The notes beneath the pieces were generated by a model that did not search any database, was not told the origin of the DNA, and saw only the letters and a list, made by a program, of their open reading frames with translations. Shown here piece by piece: positions 7,988 through 16,727 of a stretch of 64,000 bases of DNA. The stretch is from the NCBI GenBank assembly GCA_040776905.1, contig JAXGZQ010000001.1:1612001-1676000 (forward strand). The letters are read 5' to 3'. The translations under genes were made by a program, and so were the position numbers. The number at the start of each line of letters is the position of its first letter. Position 1 is the stretch's first letter. Origin of the DNA: SLHU01 sp009929975 (lineage in GTDB: Bacteria; Bacillota; Clostridia; Saccharofermentanales; UBA5734).

Positions 7988-8980
7988 ATGTTCTGTCAGC
8001 ATTGTGGAGCACAGTTGGAAGCGGACGCGTCATTCTGTATGACCTGTGGAAAACCGGTTGAATCGTCCGGACAGGAACAGATGGATCAGATCGCTCAACA
8101 TGAACCGACGCCGGTCTCACCACTTCCGGGTACGCCCTCACAAGGGGCAAACACCTGGCAGCCACCCGTACCGCCCGTTTCACCGGATCCATCTTATCAG
8201 GCAGCTGCGCCAGGCGGTATGCCGCCCATGGTTCCGCTGCCGAAAAAAAGAAGAACTGGCTGCCTGATTGTGATCATCATTCTGTTGATCCTGCTGCTGG
8301 CGATAGCCGGCCTGGCCGCAATGGTTTTCGGATTATTCGGACCGAAGAATCTCGGCGTTGAGTATACCGAGGCGGATTACCAGAGTGCCATGGAGAAAAT
8401 CGGAACTGAGATCATCTTTGATGGTCAGGAAGGTGACAACCTGCGGGAACTGACCCTTGAACTGAAGGAGGACGGTACCCAATATCCGGTCGCTGAATTT
8501 GACTGGCAGCATGACAATTTCCAACGACGCAGCTTTGAATTGACCCCTGAAGAAGCAACCGCACTGTGCAATGAGATTGCGCCGGCATTCTACTGGTTTG
8601 AGCGGACCCAGGTTGATATTCTGCCCGGCGGTATCGTTGAAGCGTCAGGAACCCTGCGGCTGCGCAAAGCGCTGCAGGATCATTATCCCGAACTGATTGA
8701 TGAGGTGCCGTTCCCGATTTTCCGCAAGGTAAATCTCTATGCCCGAGGCGGAATCGAGATCAGGGAAAACAGTCTGGATCTCGCGCCTGACACCTTCCGT
8801 ACCGGGCCGATTGAGGGCATCTCAACTGATATGCTCGATGAGAACGCCCATTATTTTGAGCCGCTGTATACATCGATCCCCGGACTGGTCATTCACTCAC
8901 TTGAAGTGACCGATGAAGGGACGTTCGCAGTGGACGCGACGATCCCACAGCGGACCACGGTGACCCGGAGGCAACCCTGA
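7988..8980 (+). CDS. Zinc-ribbon, single-pass membrane protein of unknown function
   Basis: The 330-residue protein begins with a double zinc ribbon (MFCQHCGAQL and FCMTCGKPV, residues 1-26). A Pro/Gln-rich linker follows to about residue 80, then one transmembrane helix after KKRRTG (residues about 88-115: CLIVIIILLILLLAIAGLAA). A C-terminal extracytoplasmic domain of about 210 residues does not resemble a family I know. The ATG at 7988 is preceded by GATGAGGGGG, a better start than the in-frame ATG at 7961. Its stop overlaps the next start (TGATG), so it is translationally coupled to the radical SAM gene. Such a topology suits a sensor or scaffold, but that is inference. Confidence 0.8.
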   Translation: MFCQHCGAQLEADASFCMTCGKPVESSGQEQMDQIAQHEPTPVSPLPGTPSQGANTWQPPVPPVSPDPSYQAAAPGGMPPMVPLPKKRRTGCLIVIIILLILLLAIAGLAAMVFGLFGPKNLGVEYTEADYQSAMEKIGTEIIFDGQEGDNLRELTLELKEDGTQYPVAEFDWQHDNFQRRSFELTPEEATALCNEIAPAFYWFERTQVDILPGGIVEASGTLRLRKALQDHYPELIDEVPFPIFRKVNLYARGGIEIRENSLDLAPDTFRTGPIEGISTDMLDENAHYFEPLYTSIPGLVIHSLEVTDEGTFAVDATIPQRTTVTRRQP

Positions 8981-10263
8981 TGCGGACGCTTCTGATCAAT
9001 GGAAAGCACGAACCGATTCCGCCGTTCCCTCATCCGCGTGATTATGTCTGGCGCTGCAGCCGCTTTTTCGGAGCCCGCTCCTTATTGTCCTTCATGGCGG
9101 TCGCCCGTTTCCATGCCTTCCGTGAGCTGTTCAACAGCTGGCGCTACCGCTGTGGCATCCCCCGTGATATTTTGATTGATCCGACCAATGCCTGTAACCT
9201 GCGTTGTATCGGCTGCTGGTCGCATGACTATGACCAGACCTGTGAGCTCAGCCTGGATAAGCTTGATCAGATCTGCGCGGAAGCGCGAAAACTGGGGACA
9301 CTGGATATTCTTCTGACCGGCGGCGAACCGATGCTGCGCCGCAAAGATATTCTTGAACTGGCCCGGCGCCACCGACGGTTGTTTTTCGGACTGTTCACCA
9401 ACGGAACGCTGATCGATGAATCCTTTGTCACTGCGATTGAACAGCTTGGCAATGTGACGGTATTTATCAGTATTGAGGGGTATCGTGAGGAGACTGATTT
9501 CCGGCGTGGGCAGGGAACCTATGATCGCGCGATCCGGGCGATGCGTCTTTTGCATCAACATGGTATCGCGTTCGGATTTTCGCTTTGTTATCACAAGATG
9601 AATTATCAAACCGTGACCAGTGACGCGTTTCTTGATTTTCTGCGGCAGGAAGGGGCCTGGTTTGGCTGGGCTTTTGCTTATCGGCCGATCGGGCGTGACG
9701 CGGACATGAGTCTTTGCCTGAACGCTGAACAGCGCGAGCTGGCCCGGACCCGGTTGGATGATTACAGTCACCGGAACCAGATGACGATTATTGACTTATT
9801 CAACAGCGGACATCAGGCCTACGGCTGTGTCGCGGCGGGCAGCGGTTATCTGCATATCGCGGCCAGCGGTGATGTCGAACCCTGTGCTTTTTGCCATTAC
9901 GCGGACAGCAACCTGCATGACGTCAGTCTGCAGGAAGCGCTGCAATCACCATTTTTCAGGGCGTTCCGGCGGGCTCAGCCGTTTTCCGACAATCCGCTTC
10001 AACCCTGTCCGATGATCGATCAGCCGGACGCGATCGTCCGGCTGACAGAAGCGCATGGCGCGCGTTCAACGCACCAGACCAGTCCGGAAAGCGCACGGCA
10101 GTTCGCCGATAAAATCAGACCCTATGCCAGTGAATGGAATCAGCATGTACGGGATAAAAGCCGGCCATATCCGCGATCCGTGCTGAAACGATATCAGGCG
10201 CTGAGAAAAATTCTACAGATCAGGAAGCGGCTGGCAGGTGATATGGAGGATCCATCACGATGA
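8980..10263 (+). CDS. Radical SAM protein with SPASM-like C-terminal Cys region
   Basis: The 427-residue protein has the radical SAM cluster motif CNLRCIGC (CxxxCxxC, about residues 70-77), the TGGEP motif after LDILL, and FISIEG and LCYHKM strands typical of the barrel. A C-terminal region with GYLHIAASGDVEPCAFCHYA plus a later CPMI can hold an auxiliary cluster of SPASM/twitch type. The CxGCW context differs from sulfatase maturases, so it is unlikely to serve the sulfatase in this window. The reaction is unknown; SPASM proteins often modify peptides or proteins. It starts one base inside the upstream stop and its own stop overlaps the next start (ATGA). Confidence 0.85.
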   Translation: MRTLLINGKHEPIPPFPHPRDYVWRCSRFFGARSLLSFMAVARFHAFRELFNSWRYRCGIPRDILIDPTNACNLRCIGCWSHDYDQTCELSLDKLDQICAEARKLGTLDILLTGGEPMLRRKDILELARRHRRLFFGLFTNGTLIDESFVTAIEQLGNVTVFISIEGYREETDFRRGQGTYDRAIRAMRLLHQHGIAFGFSLCYHKMNYQTVTSDAFLDFLRQEGAWFGWAFAYRPIGRDADMSLCLNAEQRELARTRLDDYSHRNQMTIIDLFNSGHQAYGCVAAGSGYLHIAASGDVEPCAFCHYADSNLHDVSLQEALQSPFFRAFRRAQPFSDNPLQPCPMIDQPDAIVRLTEAHGARSTHQTSPESARQFADKIRPYASEWNQHVRDKSRPYPRSVLKRYQALRKILQIRKRLAGDMEDPSR

Positions 10264-11819
10264 AGCTTGAGTTTTCCGTTCTTCAGGACAAGATCAGAGG
10301 CTGCTGGGCCGGTAAGAATGCCGGCGGTGTGCTGGGCGCTCCATTTGAAGGACGGCGCGGCCGGCCGGAGATCCAGTTTTACACGCAGGACCTTTCAGCC
10401 GGACCTCCGCCGAACGATGATCTTGATCTGCAGCTGGTCTGGCTGGCTGCTGTGGAACGGTATGGCCGACAGGTCAACGCGTCGATTCTTGGTGAGTATT
10501 GGCTCAGCTACATCATTCCCAACTGGGTTGAATATGGTATGGGCAAAGCCAATCTGCGGGCCGGTCTGCGCCCACCGCTGTCCGGTTCAGTTGATAATGT
10601 CTACAAAAACTCCTGTGGCTGCTTCATCCGGTCAGAAATCTGGGCCTGCCTGGCTCCGGGCCATCCGGAGATCGCGGTGCGCTATGCCTATGAAGACGCG
10701 ATTGTCGACCACGCGGATGAAGGCATGTATGGCGAACTTTTTTTCGCCGCGCTGCAAAGCGCCGCGTTTGTTGAGGATGATCGGGACACGCTGCTGGATA
10801 TCGCCCTGAGCTATATTCCAGACGATTGCGCGGTGTCCCGCTGTGTCCGCGAAGCACAAACCTGCTGGCAATCAGGTCAGCCGCTGGAAGAAGCCCGGCG
10901 GCGGATCCACGCGCAGGCTCCCGGAACCTTTGGTATTCAGGGTGTCCGCCTCAGCCAGCTCAGTGAGGAGGCCCGCGAACTTCCATTGGGGCAGGCCGGA
11001 TTTGACGCGCCGGAGAATATCGGCTTTACGATTGCCGGCTGGTATTATGGCGATGATGATTTCGGCAAGAGCCTCTGTCTGGCCGTCAGCTGCGGTGAGG
11101 ACACGGACTGTACAGCAGCGACACTCGGCGCGCTGATCGGTATTATCCGCGGAGCTTCCGCGCTGCCGTCCGAATGGATGGATCCGCTTGGCGACCAGAT
11201 CGCGACCATGTGTGTCGACCGGACGAGTGGCGGCATCTGGATTCCTGACACAGTCAGCCAGCTGACGGACCGTGTCCTGCGGGTGATTCCCGGATTTCTC
11301 GGTGTTGATGTCTGTGATCTTTTCGCGCCGGGCGGCTACACGCTTGATGTTCTGAGCGGTGAAGCTTTGAAAGCACCGCCTGCCGACGATTATCTGCCGG
11401 AGATCAACGGCAATTCCATCGACCATGATCTTTCGATCTCAGCGCTCGGCCAACTGTCACCCGATACAATCCGCTGTGACTACCCGGCTTTCACGATGCT
11501 GATCCGCTGCCATGACGGCCCGTTCATCCGTCCGGATGAGCCCCGTTCACTGACTGTGACGGTGATGAATAATGGGCGCATGCATCAGCAGCATTGGGTC
11601 AGGATCCGGCTGCATCTGCCGGCAGGGCTGGAACTTGATGGCCCGGACCAGGTCCAGCTGCCGCTCAATTACAATTTCCAGTCCAACGCGGCGGTCACGT
11701 TCCGGCTGACCGATATCGGTCAGCAGGGACAGGCGGTGTTTGATCTGCTGGTTGAGGCGGAACTGGTCGGGCGGCACTCTTCCGCGGTGGAAAAAATCCG
11801 GTTGATGCGGCGCGCCTGA
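10260..11819 (+). CDS. ADP-ribosylglycohydrolase family protein with C-terminal beta domain
   Basis: The 519-residue protein has an ADP-ribosylglycohydrolase domain over residues 1 to about 330: an N-terminal GCWAGKNAGGVLGAPFEG, the acidic site NDDLDLQ (Asp 53, 54 and 56), and the second metal site GEDTDCTAATLGALIG near residue 280. The usual GD of the first motif is replaced (NAGG), but both dinuclear metal-site clusters are kept, so catalysis is plausible. The last 120 residues (MLIRCHDGPFIRPDEPRSL onward) look like an all-beta, Ig-like domain. Members of this branch may cleave ADP-ribose from proteins or act on other N-/O-glycosides. It is translationally coupled to the radical SAM gene by a 4-bp overlap. 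Confidence 0.85.
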   Translation: MKLEFSVLQDKIRGCWAGKNAGGVLGAPFEGRRGRPEIQFYTQDLSAGPPPNDDLDLQLVWLAAVERYGRQVNASILGEYWLSYIIPNWVEYGMGKANLRAGLRPPLSGSVDNVYKNSCGCFIRSEIWACLAPGHPEIAVRYAYEDAIVDHADEGMYGELFFAALQSAAFVEDDRDTLLDIALSYIPDDCAVSRCVREAQTCWQSGQPLEEARRRIHAQAPGTFGIQGVRLSQLSEEARELPLGQAGFDAPENIGFTIAGWYYGDDDFGKSLCLAVSCGEDTDCTAATLGALIGIIRGASALPSEWMDPLGDQIATMCVDRTSGGIWIPDTVSQLTDRVLRVIPGFLGVDVCDLFAPGGYTLDVLSGEALKAPPADDYLPEINGNSIDHDLSISALGQLSPDTIRCDYPAFTMLIRCHDGPFIRPDEPRSLTVTVMNNGRMHQQHWVRIRLHLPAGLELDGPDQVQLPLNYNFQSNAAVTFRLTDIGQQGQAVFDLLVEAELVGRHSSAVEKIRLMRRA

Positions 11820-11833
11820 GCGCGTATCCCAGA

Positions 11834-13213
11834 TCAGACCGGTTCATCCGATGGCTGATCCGGCAGAATAATCGTAAATGTACTGCCGACCCCTTCGGTG
11901 CTCTGGACCTCAATTGTCCCTCCGTGGTTTTCGATAATCTGGCGGACCATGGTCAGGCCGAGGCCTGAGTTACCGTTCTGACGGGCGGTCCGGGCTGTGT
12001 CGACCTGATAAAAACGGTCGAAGATATGGGGAAGATGTTCCACCGGAATTCCATGGCCGTCATCGGAAACGATCAGATGAACGGCATTCAGGCGGCGCTG
12101 CAGGTCCAACATGATAAATCCGCCGGCATGGCCATGTTCAATGCCGTTTTGCATCAGATTGATCAGCGCCCGCACCATTTGTGTCTGATCCAGCGTCAGC
12201 ACAATGTCAGGATCCAGTTTCTGGATGATCCGGATATCATGTTCAGCCGCTTTCTCAGCCAGCTCTTCAGCGACCATCTCACAGAGCTCAGCCAGATTGA
12301 TCGGTTCAGGATGCATCAAATCAGCACCTCTGGCCGCACGGGAAAGTTCCAGCAAGTGTGTGACCAGTTGTGACATCTGGCGGGACTGCTGCAGAATCGC
12401 CTGCAGGCTCTGTTCGCGGAGCGCCGGGTCATCCGGATGATCCAGCCCGAATTCTGCCTGGGAGATGATCACGGAAATCGGCGTGCGCAGCTCATGCGAT
12501 ACATCTGAAGTAAATTGTTTTTCCCGGTTGAACGCGGTCTCCAGCTGGTCGAACAGATCATCAAAAGTGCTGCCCAGCAGCGACAGTTCATCAATCCTTT
12601 CCGATGGAAGATTGATCCGGCGTGACAAATCGCGGTCACGCTCAATGGCACGGGCAGTCTGCTGGATCTTTTCGATCGGTGTGAACGCGCGCCGCGTAAC
12701 CCGGTAGCCCAGCAGCAAGGCGAACAGGATCAACAGCGGCATGGCCAGCAGCATGGTGATCAGCGCACGGCGCAGGGTCGCTGCCGAACTGCTCAATGAA
12801 TGAATCCCGCGAACCCAGACGCCCAGTCCGTTCGGGTACTCGGTATACAGGTCATAGACCTGCCATTGATCCAGCGTGGTATCGATCGACTGATGTTCGT
12901 CAGAACGCAGTGCCGTGTTCTGGGGGAAAGACTGCGGTTCATGCCCGAGCATCAGGGTTCCTTCCGGCCCGTAGACGAGCAGCGTCACATCATCAACATA
13001 AAAATCAAAATCGGGACTGATTTCCAGCCAGTCGCCGGGCGTTTCGATGAAGTCGAAGGCATTTTTAACCGCCCGCTCCAGTGAAAGCTGTGAAACCTGG
13101 TTGGTCTGATAGCCGAAGGCGGCATAAAAACCGCCGATAACCAGACCCGTGATCAGGAGAAAGACCGCCGCGTAATACAATGTGACGCGCTGCTTGATCG
13201 ATAAATTCTTCAT
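11834..13213 (-). CDS. Sensor histidine kinase (HAMP-HisKA-HATPase)
   Basis: The 459-residue membrane kinase has TM1 at about residues 12-34, an extracytoplasmic domain of about 110 residues, TM2 at 148-170, a HAMP domain to about 225, the phosphoacceptor SHELRTP (His 240), an N box NLMQNGIEH, G1 DDGHGIP and G2 NSGLGLTM. It autophosphorylates on His 240 and passes phosphate to the response regulator encoded directly upstream, whose stop codon adjoins this start (TGA-ATG). The divergent PepSY gene is the likely target, as in similar PepSY-linked two-component loci. The signal is unknown; PepSY partners often report envelope or metal stress. Confidence 0.92.
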   Translation of the reverse strand: MKNLSIKQRVTLYYAAVFLLITGLVIGGFYAAFGYQTNQVSQLSLERAVKNAFDFIETPGDWLEISPDFDFYVDDVTLLVYGPEGTLMLGHEPQSFPQNTALRSDEHQSIDTTLDQWQVYDLYTEYPNGLGVWVRGIHSLSSSAATLRRALITMLLAMPLLILFALLLGYRVTRRAFTPIEKIQQTARAIERDRDLSRRINLPSERIDELSLLGSTFDDLFDQLETAFNREKQFTSDVSHELRTPISVIISQAEFGLDHPDDPALREQSLQAILQQSRQMSQLVTHLLELSRAARGADLMHPEPINLAELCEMVAEELAEKAAEHDIRIIQKLDPDIVLTLDQTQMVRALINLMQNGIEHGHAGGFIMLDLQRRLNAVHLIVSDDGHGIPVEHLPHIFDRFYQVDTARTARQNGNSGLGLTMVRQIIENHGGTIEVQSTEGVGSTFTIILPDQPSDEPV

Positions 13214-13891
13214 TCAGCTTTCCTCGCGCAGGACATAGCCAGCGCCGCGAACGGTATGAATCAAGGGTGTGCTCCCGTCCTGATCGACTTTACGGCGCAG
13301 ATAACGGATATAGACATCTATAACATTACTGCCGCCTTCAAACCCATAATCGTAGATATGCTGAGCGATTTTCTCACGGGTCAGAACGATGCCCTGATAA
13401 CGCAGCAGGACTTCAAGCAGGGTGAACTCACGCTGGGTCAGCTGAATGTCCCGATCGCCCCGCTGGACGGTTCGACTGGCCAGATCCATGCGAAGATCAG
13501 CGATTTCCAACACACTGTCTGCCTGGTCGACTGTCTGGCGCCGCAACAGGACACGGATGCGCGCAGAGAGTTCAGCAAAGGAAAAGGGCTTGACCAGATA
13601 GTCGTCTGCTCCGGCATCAAGCCCGCTGACCCGGTCCTCAATCGCGTCACGCGCGGTCAGCAGCAGCACGGGTGTCGTGATCTTCTGGGCGCGGATCTGG
13701 CGCAGGACCGTCAGGCCATCGCGCCGGGGCAGCATGATATCGAGGATCACGGCATCGTAGTTTGTCAATTCGATATAGGTCTGTCCGTCCTCGCCATTGT
13801 CGCAGGTATCAACGCTGTAGCCTTCATCCCGCAGCCGCCGGGCAGTGATCTCTCTCAGCGATTGTTCATCTTCAATCAACAGCAAACGCAT
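13214..13891 (-). CDS. OmpR-family response regulator
   Basis: The 225-residue protein has a receiver domain (LLIEDE, phosphoacceptor Asp 51 in VILDIMLP, TARDA, KPFSFAEL) and a C-terminal winged helix (LTQREFTLLEVLL, IDVYIRYLRRKVD). The ATG at 13889-13891 is chosen over the upstream in-frame TTG because AGAGGGA sits at correct distance before it. It forms an operon with the histidine kinase. The paired direct repeats before the divergent PepSY gene are candidate binding sites. Confidence 0.93.
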   Translation of the reverse strand: MRLLLIEDEQSLREITARRLRDEGYSVDTCDNGEDGQTYIELTNYDAVILDIMLPRRDGLTVLRQIRAQKITTPVLLLTARDAIEDRVSGLDAGADDYLVKPFSFAELSARIRVLLRRQTVDQADSVLEIADLRMDLASRTVQRGDRDIQLTQREFTLLEVLLRYQGIVLTREKIAQHIYDYGFEGGSNVIDVYIRYLRRKVDQDGSTPLIHTVRGAGYVLREES

Positions 13892-13924
13892 CGGGATTCC
13901 CTCTTTCAACGATCATTCTGCTCT

Positions 13925-13930
13925 ATTATA
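13925..13930 (-). promoter_or_regulatory. Extended -10 of the response regulator-histidine kinase operon
   Basis: A perfect TATAAT on the minus strand is preceded by TGC (extended -10) and lies about 35 bases upstream of the response regulator ATG. No convincing -35 hexamer is seen at 16-18 bases. Confidence 0.5.
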
Positions 13931-13980
13931 GCATTCGCCGCTGCAACGAAGCGTGTCTGGCGATTCTCATCCAACTTTCA

Positions 13981-14019
13981 TTTTCGTCTCATCTGCTTTT
14001 AATCTTCGCCTGATAAACT
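13981..14019 (+). promoter_or_regulatory. PepSY gene promoter with candidate response-regulator repeats
   Basis: TGA followed by TAAACT (14014-14019) can serve as an extended -10 about 39 bases before the PepSY start. Upstream, TTTTCGTCT (13981-13989) and TCTTCGCCT (14003-14011) match at 7 of 9 positions and lie 22 bp apart, two helical turns, replacing a normal -35. This resembles OmpR/PhoB-type activation but is only a pattern match. Confidence 0.35.
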
Positions 14020-14057
14020 GAAATCAATTCAAAACCTGATGAGAGGAAGTTGATCAT

Positions 14058-15317
14058 ATGAAAAAGACAAAAAACAAAAAATTGAAGATAGCGGCTATGC
14101 TGGTCGCACTCGCCCTTATCCTTGGCGTCGGAGGATTCTCCGCGTCACGGATCGTCCAGGCTTCTGCCTTTGATTCAGCCCGCAACGCGGCTCGCGACGC
14201 GGTTCCGACAGCGGCTGAACTACTCGATTCAGAGCTGGATGATGATGCCTACCAGTTTGAGTTCTATGATGAACTTTATGATGAATACTATGAGGTCTCG
14301 GTTGATAAGAAAGACCGCAGCCAGATCAAAGTGACCAGCCGGGTTGAATCCGTTCAGGTCACACAACAGATTGACCGGACCCGTGAAGAAGTGGAAGCCG
14401 TGGTCAGAGCCGTTTATCCCGACGCTGAGATAACCTCGGTCAGCCTGTCCGAATATGAGAAGGGTTATGTCTATAAGGTCGTTTTCGCCGGTGATGCCGT
14501 GCGGGGCCAGGTATCGGTCCATCCACAGTCCGGTCAGATTATCAGCCGTTCCCTGCGATATGGATCGTCCATGCTGGTGATGACCAACCCAATCGATGAT
14601 GATGATGACGCGATCAAACCACTGACCGATCGCTACATCTCACTTGAACAGGCGCGGCTGATCGCTCTGGAAGCAGTACCCAACGCGAGTATTCATGAGA
14701 TGGAATATGGTGAAGACGATGAACGCCTGACCATTGAAGTCGAAATGACCCGTGAAGGCTGGGAATTTGAAGTGACCATTGACGCCCAGACCGGCGACGT
14801 TCTGGAAATTGAACGTGACGACGGAACCCTGCAGACTCAACCGACTGAGCCCACCACCACCCGTCCGGCCACTGAAGTTGATGACGACCGTGACGATGAC
14901 ATGGGCGACGACCGTGACGACGACTGGAACGATGACCGTGATGACGACCGTGACGATGACCGTGATACGACCTCCTCTCCGACACCGTCCCGCTCAGAAG
15001 AAACAATCACTTCTTCAACCGAGCCGAAAGCAACAGAGACCCAGCCGGCACCTGCTCTGATCGGAGCGGATCGAGCCGCGAAAATAGTTCTGGCGAAAAT
15101 CCCCGGAGCGACCTTTGTTGATAAAATTGAACTTGAACGGGATGACGGGCGTCTCTATTATGAAGGAGAAGCACGACTGGCCGGTTACGAGTATGAATTT
15201 GAAATAGACGCTTATACCGGCGTGATTATCGACTGGGATGCCGATGAAATCGATGACGACGATTATGACGATTATGACGATTATGACGATGACGACGATG
15301 ATGAGGACGATGACTGA
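14058..15317 (+). CDS. Secreted PepSY-domain protein with Asp-rich repeats
   Basis: The 419-residue protein begins with a signal peptide or membrane anchor (KKTKNKKLK, then a hydrophobic run to about residue 30). PepSY-like units follow at about 110-175, 195-262 and 335-400; each has the pattern of an amphipathic helix and a strand ending in DAQTGDVLEI or DAYTGVIIDW. Between the second and third lies a linker of DDR/DDDR repeats plus a Thr/Ser/Pro stretch, and the C-terminus is almost pure Asp with Tyr. The acidic segments suggest divalent cation binding outside the membrane. AGAGGAAG gives the RBS. It is divergent from the two-component operon, which probably controls it, and is followed by a strong terminator. 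Confidence 0.85.
   Translation: MKKTKNKKLKIAAMLVALALILGVGGFSASRIVQASAFDSARNAARDAVPTAAELLDSELDDDAYQFEFYDELYDEYYEVSVDKKDRSQIKVTSRVESVQVTQQIDRTREEVEAVVRAVYPDAEITSVSLSEYEKGYVYKVVFAGDAVRGQVSVHPQSGQIISRSLRYGSSMLVMTNPIDDDDDAIKPLTDRYISLEQARLIALEAVPNASIHEMEYGEDDERLTIEVEMTREGWEFEVTIDAQTGDVLEIERDDGTLQTQPTEPTTTRPATEVDDDRDDDMGDDRDDDWNDDRDDDRDDDRDTTSSPTPSRSEETITSSTEPKATETQPAPALIGADRAAKIVLAKIPGATFVDKIELERDDGRLYYEGEARLAGYEYEFEIDAYTGVIIDWDADEIDDDDYDDYDDYDDDDDDEDDD
14880..14966 (+). repeat. Degenerate Asp/Arg codon repeat inside the PepSY gene
   Basis: Twenty-nine codons are almost entirely GAT/GAC with regularly spaced CGT (Asp-Asp-Asp-Arg type units). The unit GATGACCGT or GACGACCGT recurs about seven times with wobble changes only. 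This is a coding repeat likely to vary in copy number; a second, Arg-free acidic run lies at about 15243-15315. Confidence 0.8.
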
Positions 15318-15383
15318 GCCATATCCTGATCTGTCCTGATGGAGAGAGCGTCACAGCAAACTTAATTAACCCGGCATAATGGA

Positions 15384-15429
15384 AGAGGATGTCTCAACAA
15401 CCGGCCTTGCGGCCTGAGAGACATCCTCT
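15384..15429 (+). terminator. Rho-independent terminator after the PepSY gene
   Basis: A perfect 12-bp stem (AGAGGATGTCTC, 15384-15395, with its complement at 15418-15429) encloses a GC-rich loop and is followed by CTTTATTTGTT. It ends the PepSY transcript and lies 50 bases before the stop of the convergent dehydrogenase gene. Confidence 0.85.
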
Positions 15430-15480
15430 CTTTATTTGTTGTTTGTCAGGTTGGGACAGATGTCAGGTTCTCACCAGGTA

Positions 15481-16548
15481 TCAGGGTTTGATCAGGACTT
15501 TGACCGCCTGCGGCGAGGCCGCCGTTGTAAAGGCTTCCTGCCATTGCTCAAGCGCGTAAATGTGGGACACCACACCGTCAGTGGTCAGCTGGCCGCCGGC
15601 CATCTGCCGGATAATCGTCGGATAACAGTACGGACTCAATTGCGAACCTCGAATGGTGATCTCTTTGGCATCACCGATCAGGCTCCAGTCGACGGTTGAG
15701 GGACCATTCATCACGGAGAATTCGACGAACATGCCAGCCTTGCGAATCATATCCAGACCCTGCTGTACCGCGTCTGGATGTCCGGTTGCCTCAATATAGA
15801 CATCGCAGCCGACATCATCTGTCAGCGCGAGGACCTCAGCGACTGCGTCCTGGTCACGCGGGTTGATCACACGGTCCGCGCCGAATCGTGCAGCCAGTCC
15901 CAGCCGGAGCGGATTGAGATCAAGGACAATCAGCTGTTTGGGCTTATGCCGTTTGATCTGGGGGATCATGGCCAGACCCAGGGTTCCGGCACCAGCCAGT
16001 ACAACCGTATCTCCGGAGTGGACGCCGGCCCGTCGGACACCGTGCAGGGCACAGGCGAACGGTTCGACCAGTGCCGCCTGTTCCAGACTCAGTACGGAGG
16101 GCAGGTGATAGTTAAGTGCTTTGGCCGGCAGAAGGGCATATTCAGCCATTCCACCGTTCAAATGCTGTTTAAAGCCGTAGACATCATGAGGCTGGCAGAG
16201 CCAGTACATTTTTTCCTGACAGTACCAGCAGGTCCCGCAGGGTACGATCTGCTCGGAGATGACGCGGTCGCCTGCCTGGAATTCTGCGGTGTCCGGTCCC
16301 GTAGCGACAACATGGCCGGAAAATTCATGTCCGGGGATAAAGGGCGGTTCACAATAGCCGGGCATGCCGCCACCGCCCCAGAAACGGGCCGTCGAATGGC
16401 TGGCCTTGAGATCACCGGCACAGATACCGCAGGCTTCGACACGTATCAGTACTTCACCTTTTCCCGGCTGCGGCAGCGGAACATCCGACAGCCGGTAATC
16501 GTTCGGTCCGTAGGCGACAAGCGCACGCATGGTTTCAGGCAAGTTCAT
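15481..16548 (-). CDS. Zinc-dependent medium-chain alcohol/polyol dehydrogenase
   Basis: The 355-residue protein has the MDR layout: catalytic zinc region GICAGDLKASH and GHEFSGHVVATG, structural zinc cysteines in CGTCWYCQEKMYWLC, and a Rossmann domain with GAGTLGLAMI and VLDLNPLRLGLAARFGAD. It resembles the sorbitol/threonine/galactitol dehydrogenase group and probably oxidises a sugar alcohol or hydroxyl compound with NAD(P). The start follows TTGGAGG. It is divergent from the enolase-superfamily gene, with a palindrome between them, which suggests shared control in a sugar-acid or polyol pathway. Exact substrate is unknown. Confidence 0.9.
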   Translation of the reverse strand: MNLPETMRALVAYGPNDYRLSDVPLPQPGKGEVLIRVEACGICAGDLKASHSTARFWGGGGMPGYCEPPFIPGHEFSGHVVATGPDTAEFQAGDRVISEQIVPCGTCWYCQEKMYWLCQPHDVYGFKQHLNGGMAEYALLPAKALNYHLPSVLSLEQAALVEPFACALHGVRRAGVHSGDTVVLAGAGTLGLAMIPQIKRHKPKQLIVLDLNPLRLGLAARFGADRVINPRDQDAVAEVLALTDDVGCDVYIEATGHPDAVQQGLDMIRKAGMFVEFSVMNGPSTVDWSLIGDAKEITIRGSQLSPYCYPTIIRQMAGGQLTTDGVVSHIYALEQWQEAFTTAASPQAVKVLIKP

Positions 16549-16589
16549 GATCCACCTCCAATACGACTGATCATCTGATCGTCGCTAAC

Positions 16590-16605
16590 AGCCGTTTCAA
16601 CGGCT
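16590..16605. promoter_or_regulatory. Palindrome between divergent dehydrogenase and enolase-superfamily genes
   Basis: AGCCGTT and AACGGCT form perfect 7-bp arms around two bases, in the 210-bp divergent intergenic region, about 42 bases from the dehydrogenase start. Length and placement fit an operator for a dimeric repressor; the GC-rich centre is not exactly the LacI consensus. A small hairpin is the alternative. Confidence 0.45.
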
Positions 16606-16721
16606 TTGATCCGGAAAGACCACGTCAGGTTCTGCTATTGTCATCTTAAGGTTCAGACCGGAGAGCGTCAAGACAACGATAAATACCGCAGAGCCCTGTC
16701 CTTTGTCCTCACCGGCTGTGC

Positions 16722-16727
16722 TAGAAT
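16722..16727 (+). promoter_or_regulatory. Extended -10 of the enolase-superfamily gene
   Basis: TGC followed by TAGAAT about 31 bases upstream of the ATG at 16759. TTTGTC upstream is too close (14 bases) for a standard -35, so the extended -10 may suffice. Confidence 0.4.

Noticed and set aside
8980..10263. Radical SAM protein as the maturase of the sulfatase at 2912-4399
   Set aside because: Its CNLRCIGCW motif and C-terminal Cys spacing differ from anSME proteins, and it is coupled to other genes instead.
14880..14966. Regular short repeats that could suggest a CRISPR array or VNTR locus
   Set aside because: The units are only 9-12 bases, contiguous and in frame, coding for Asp and Arg; there are no spacers and no cas genes.
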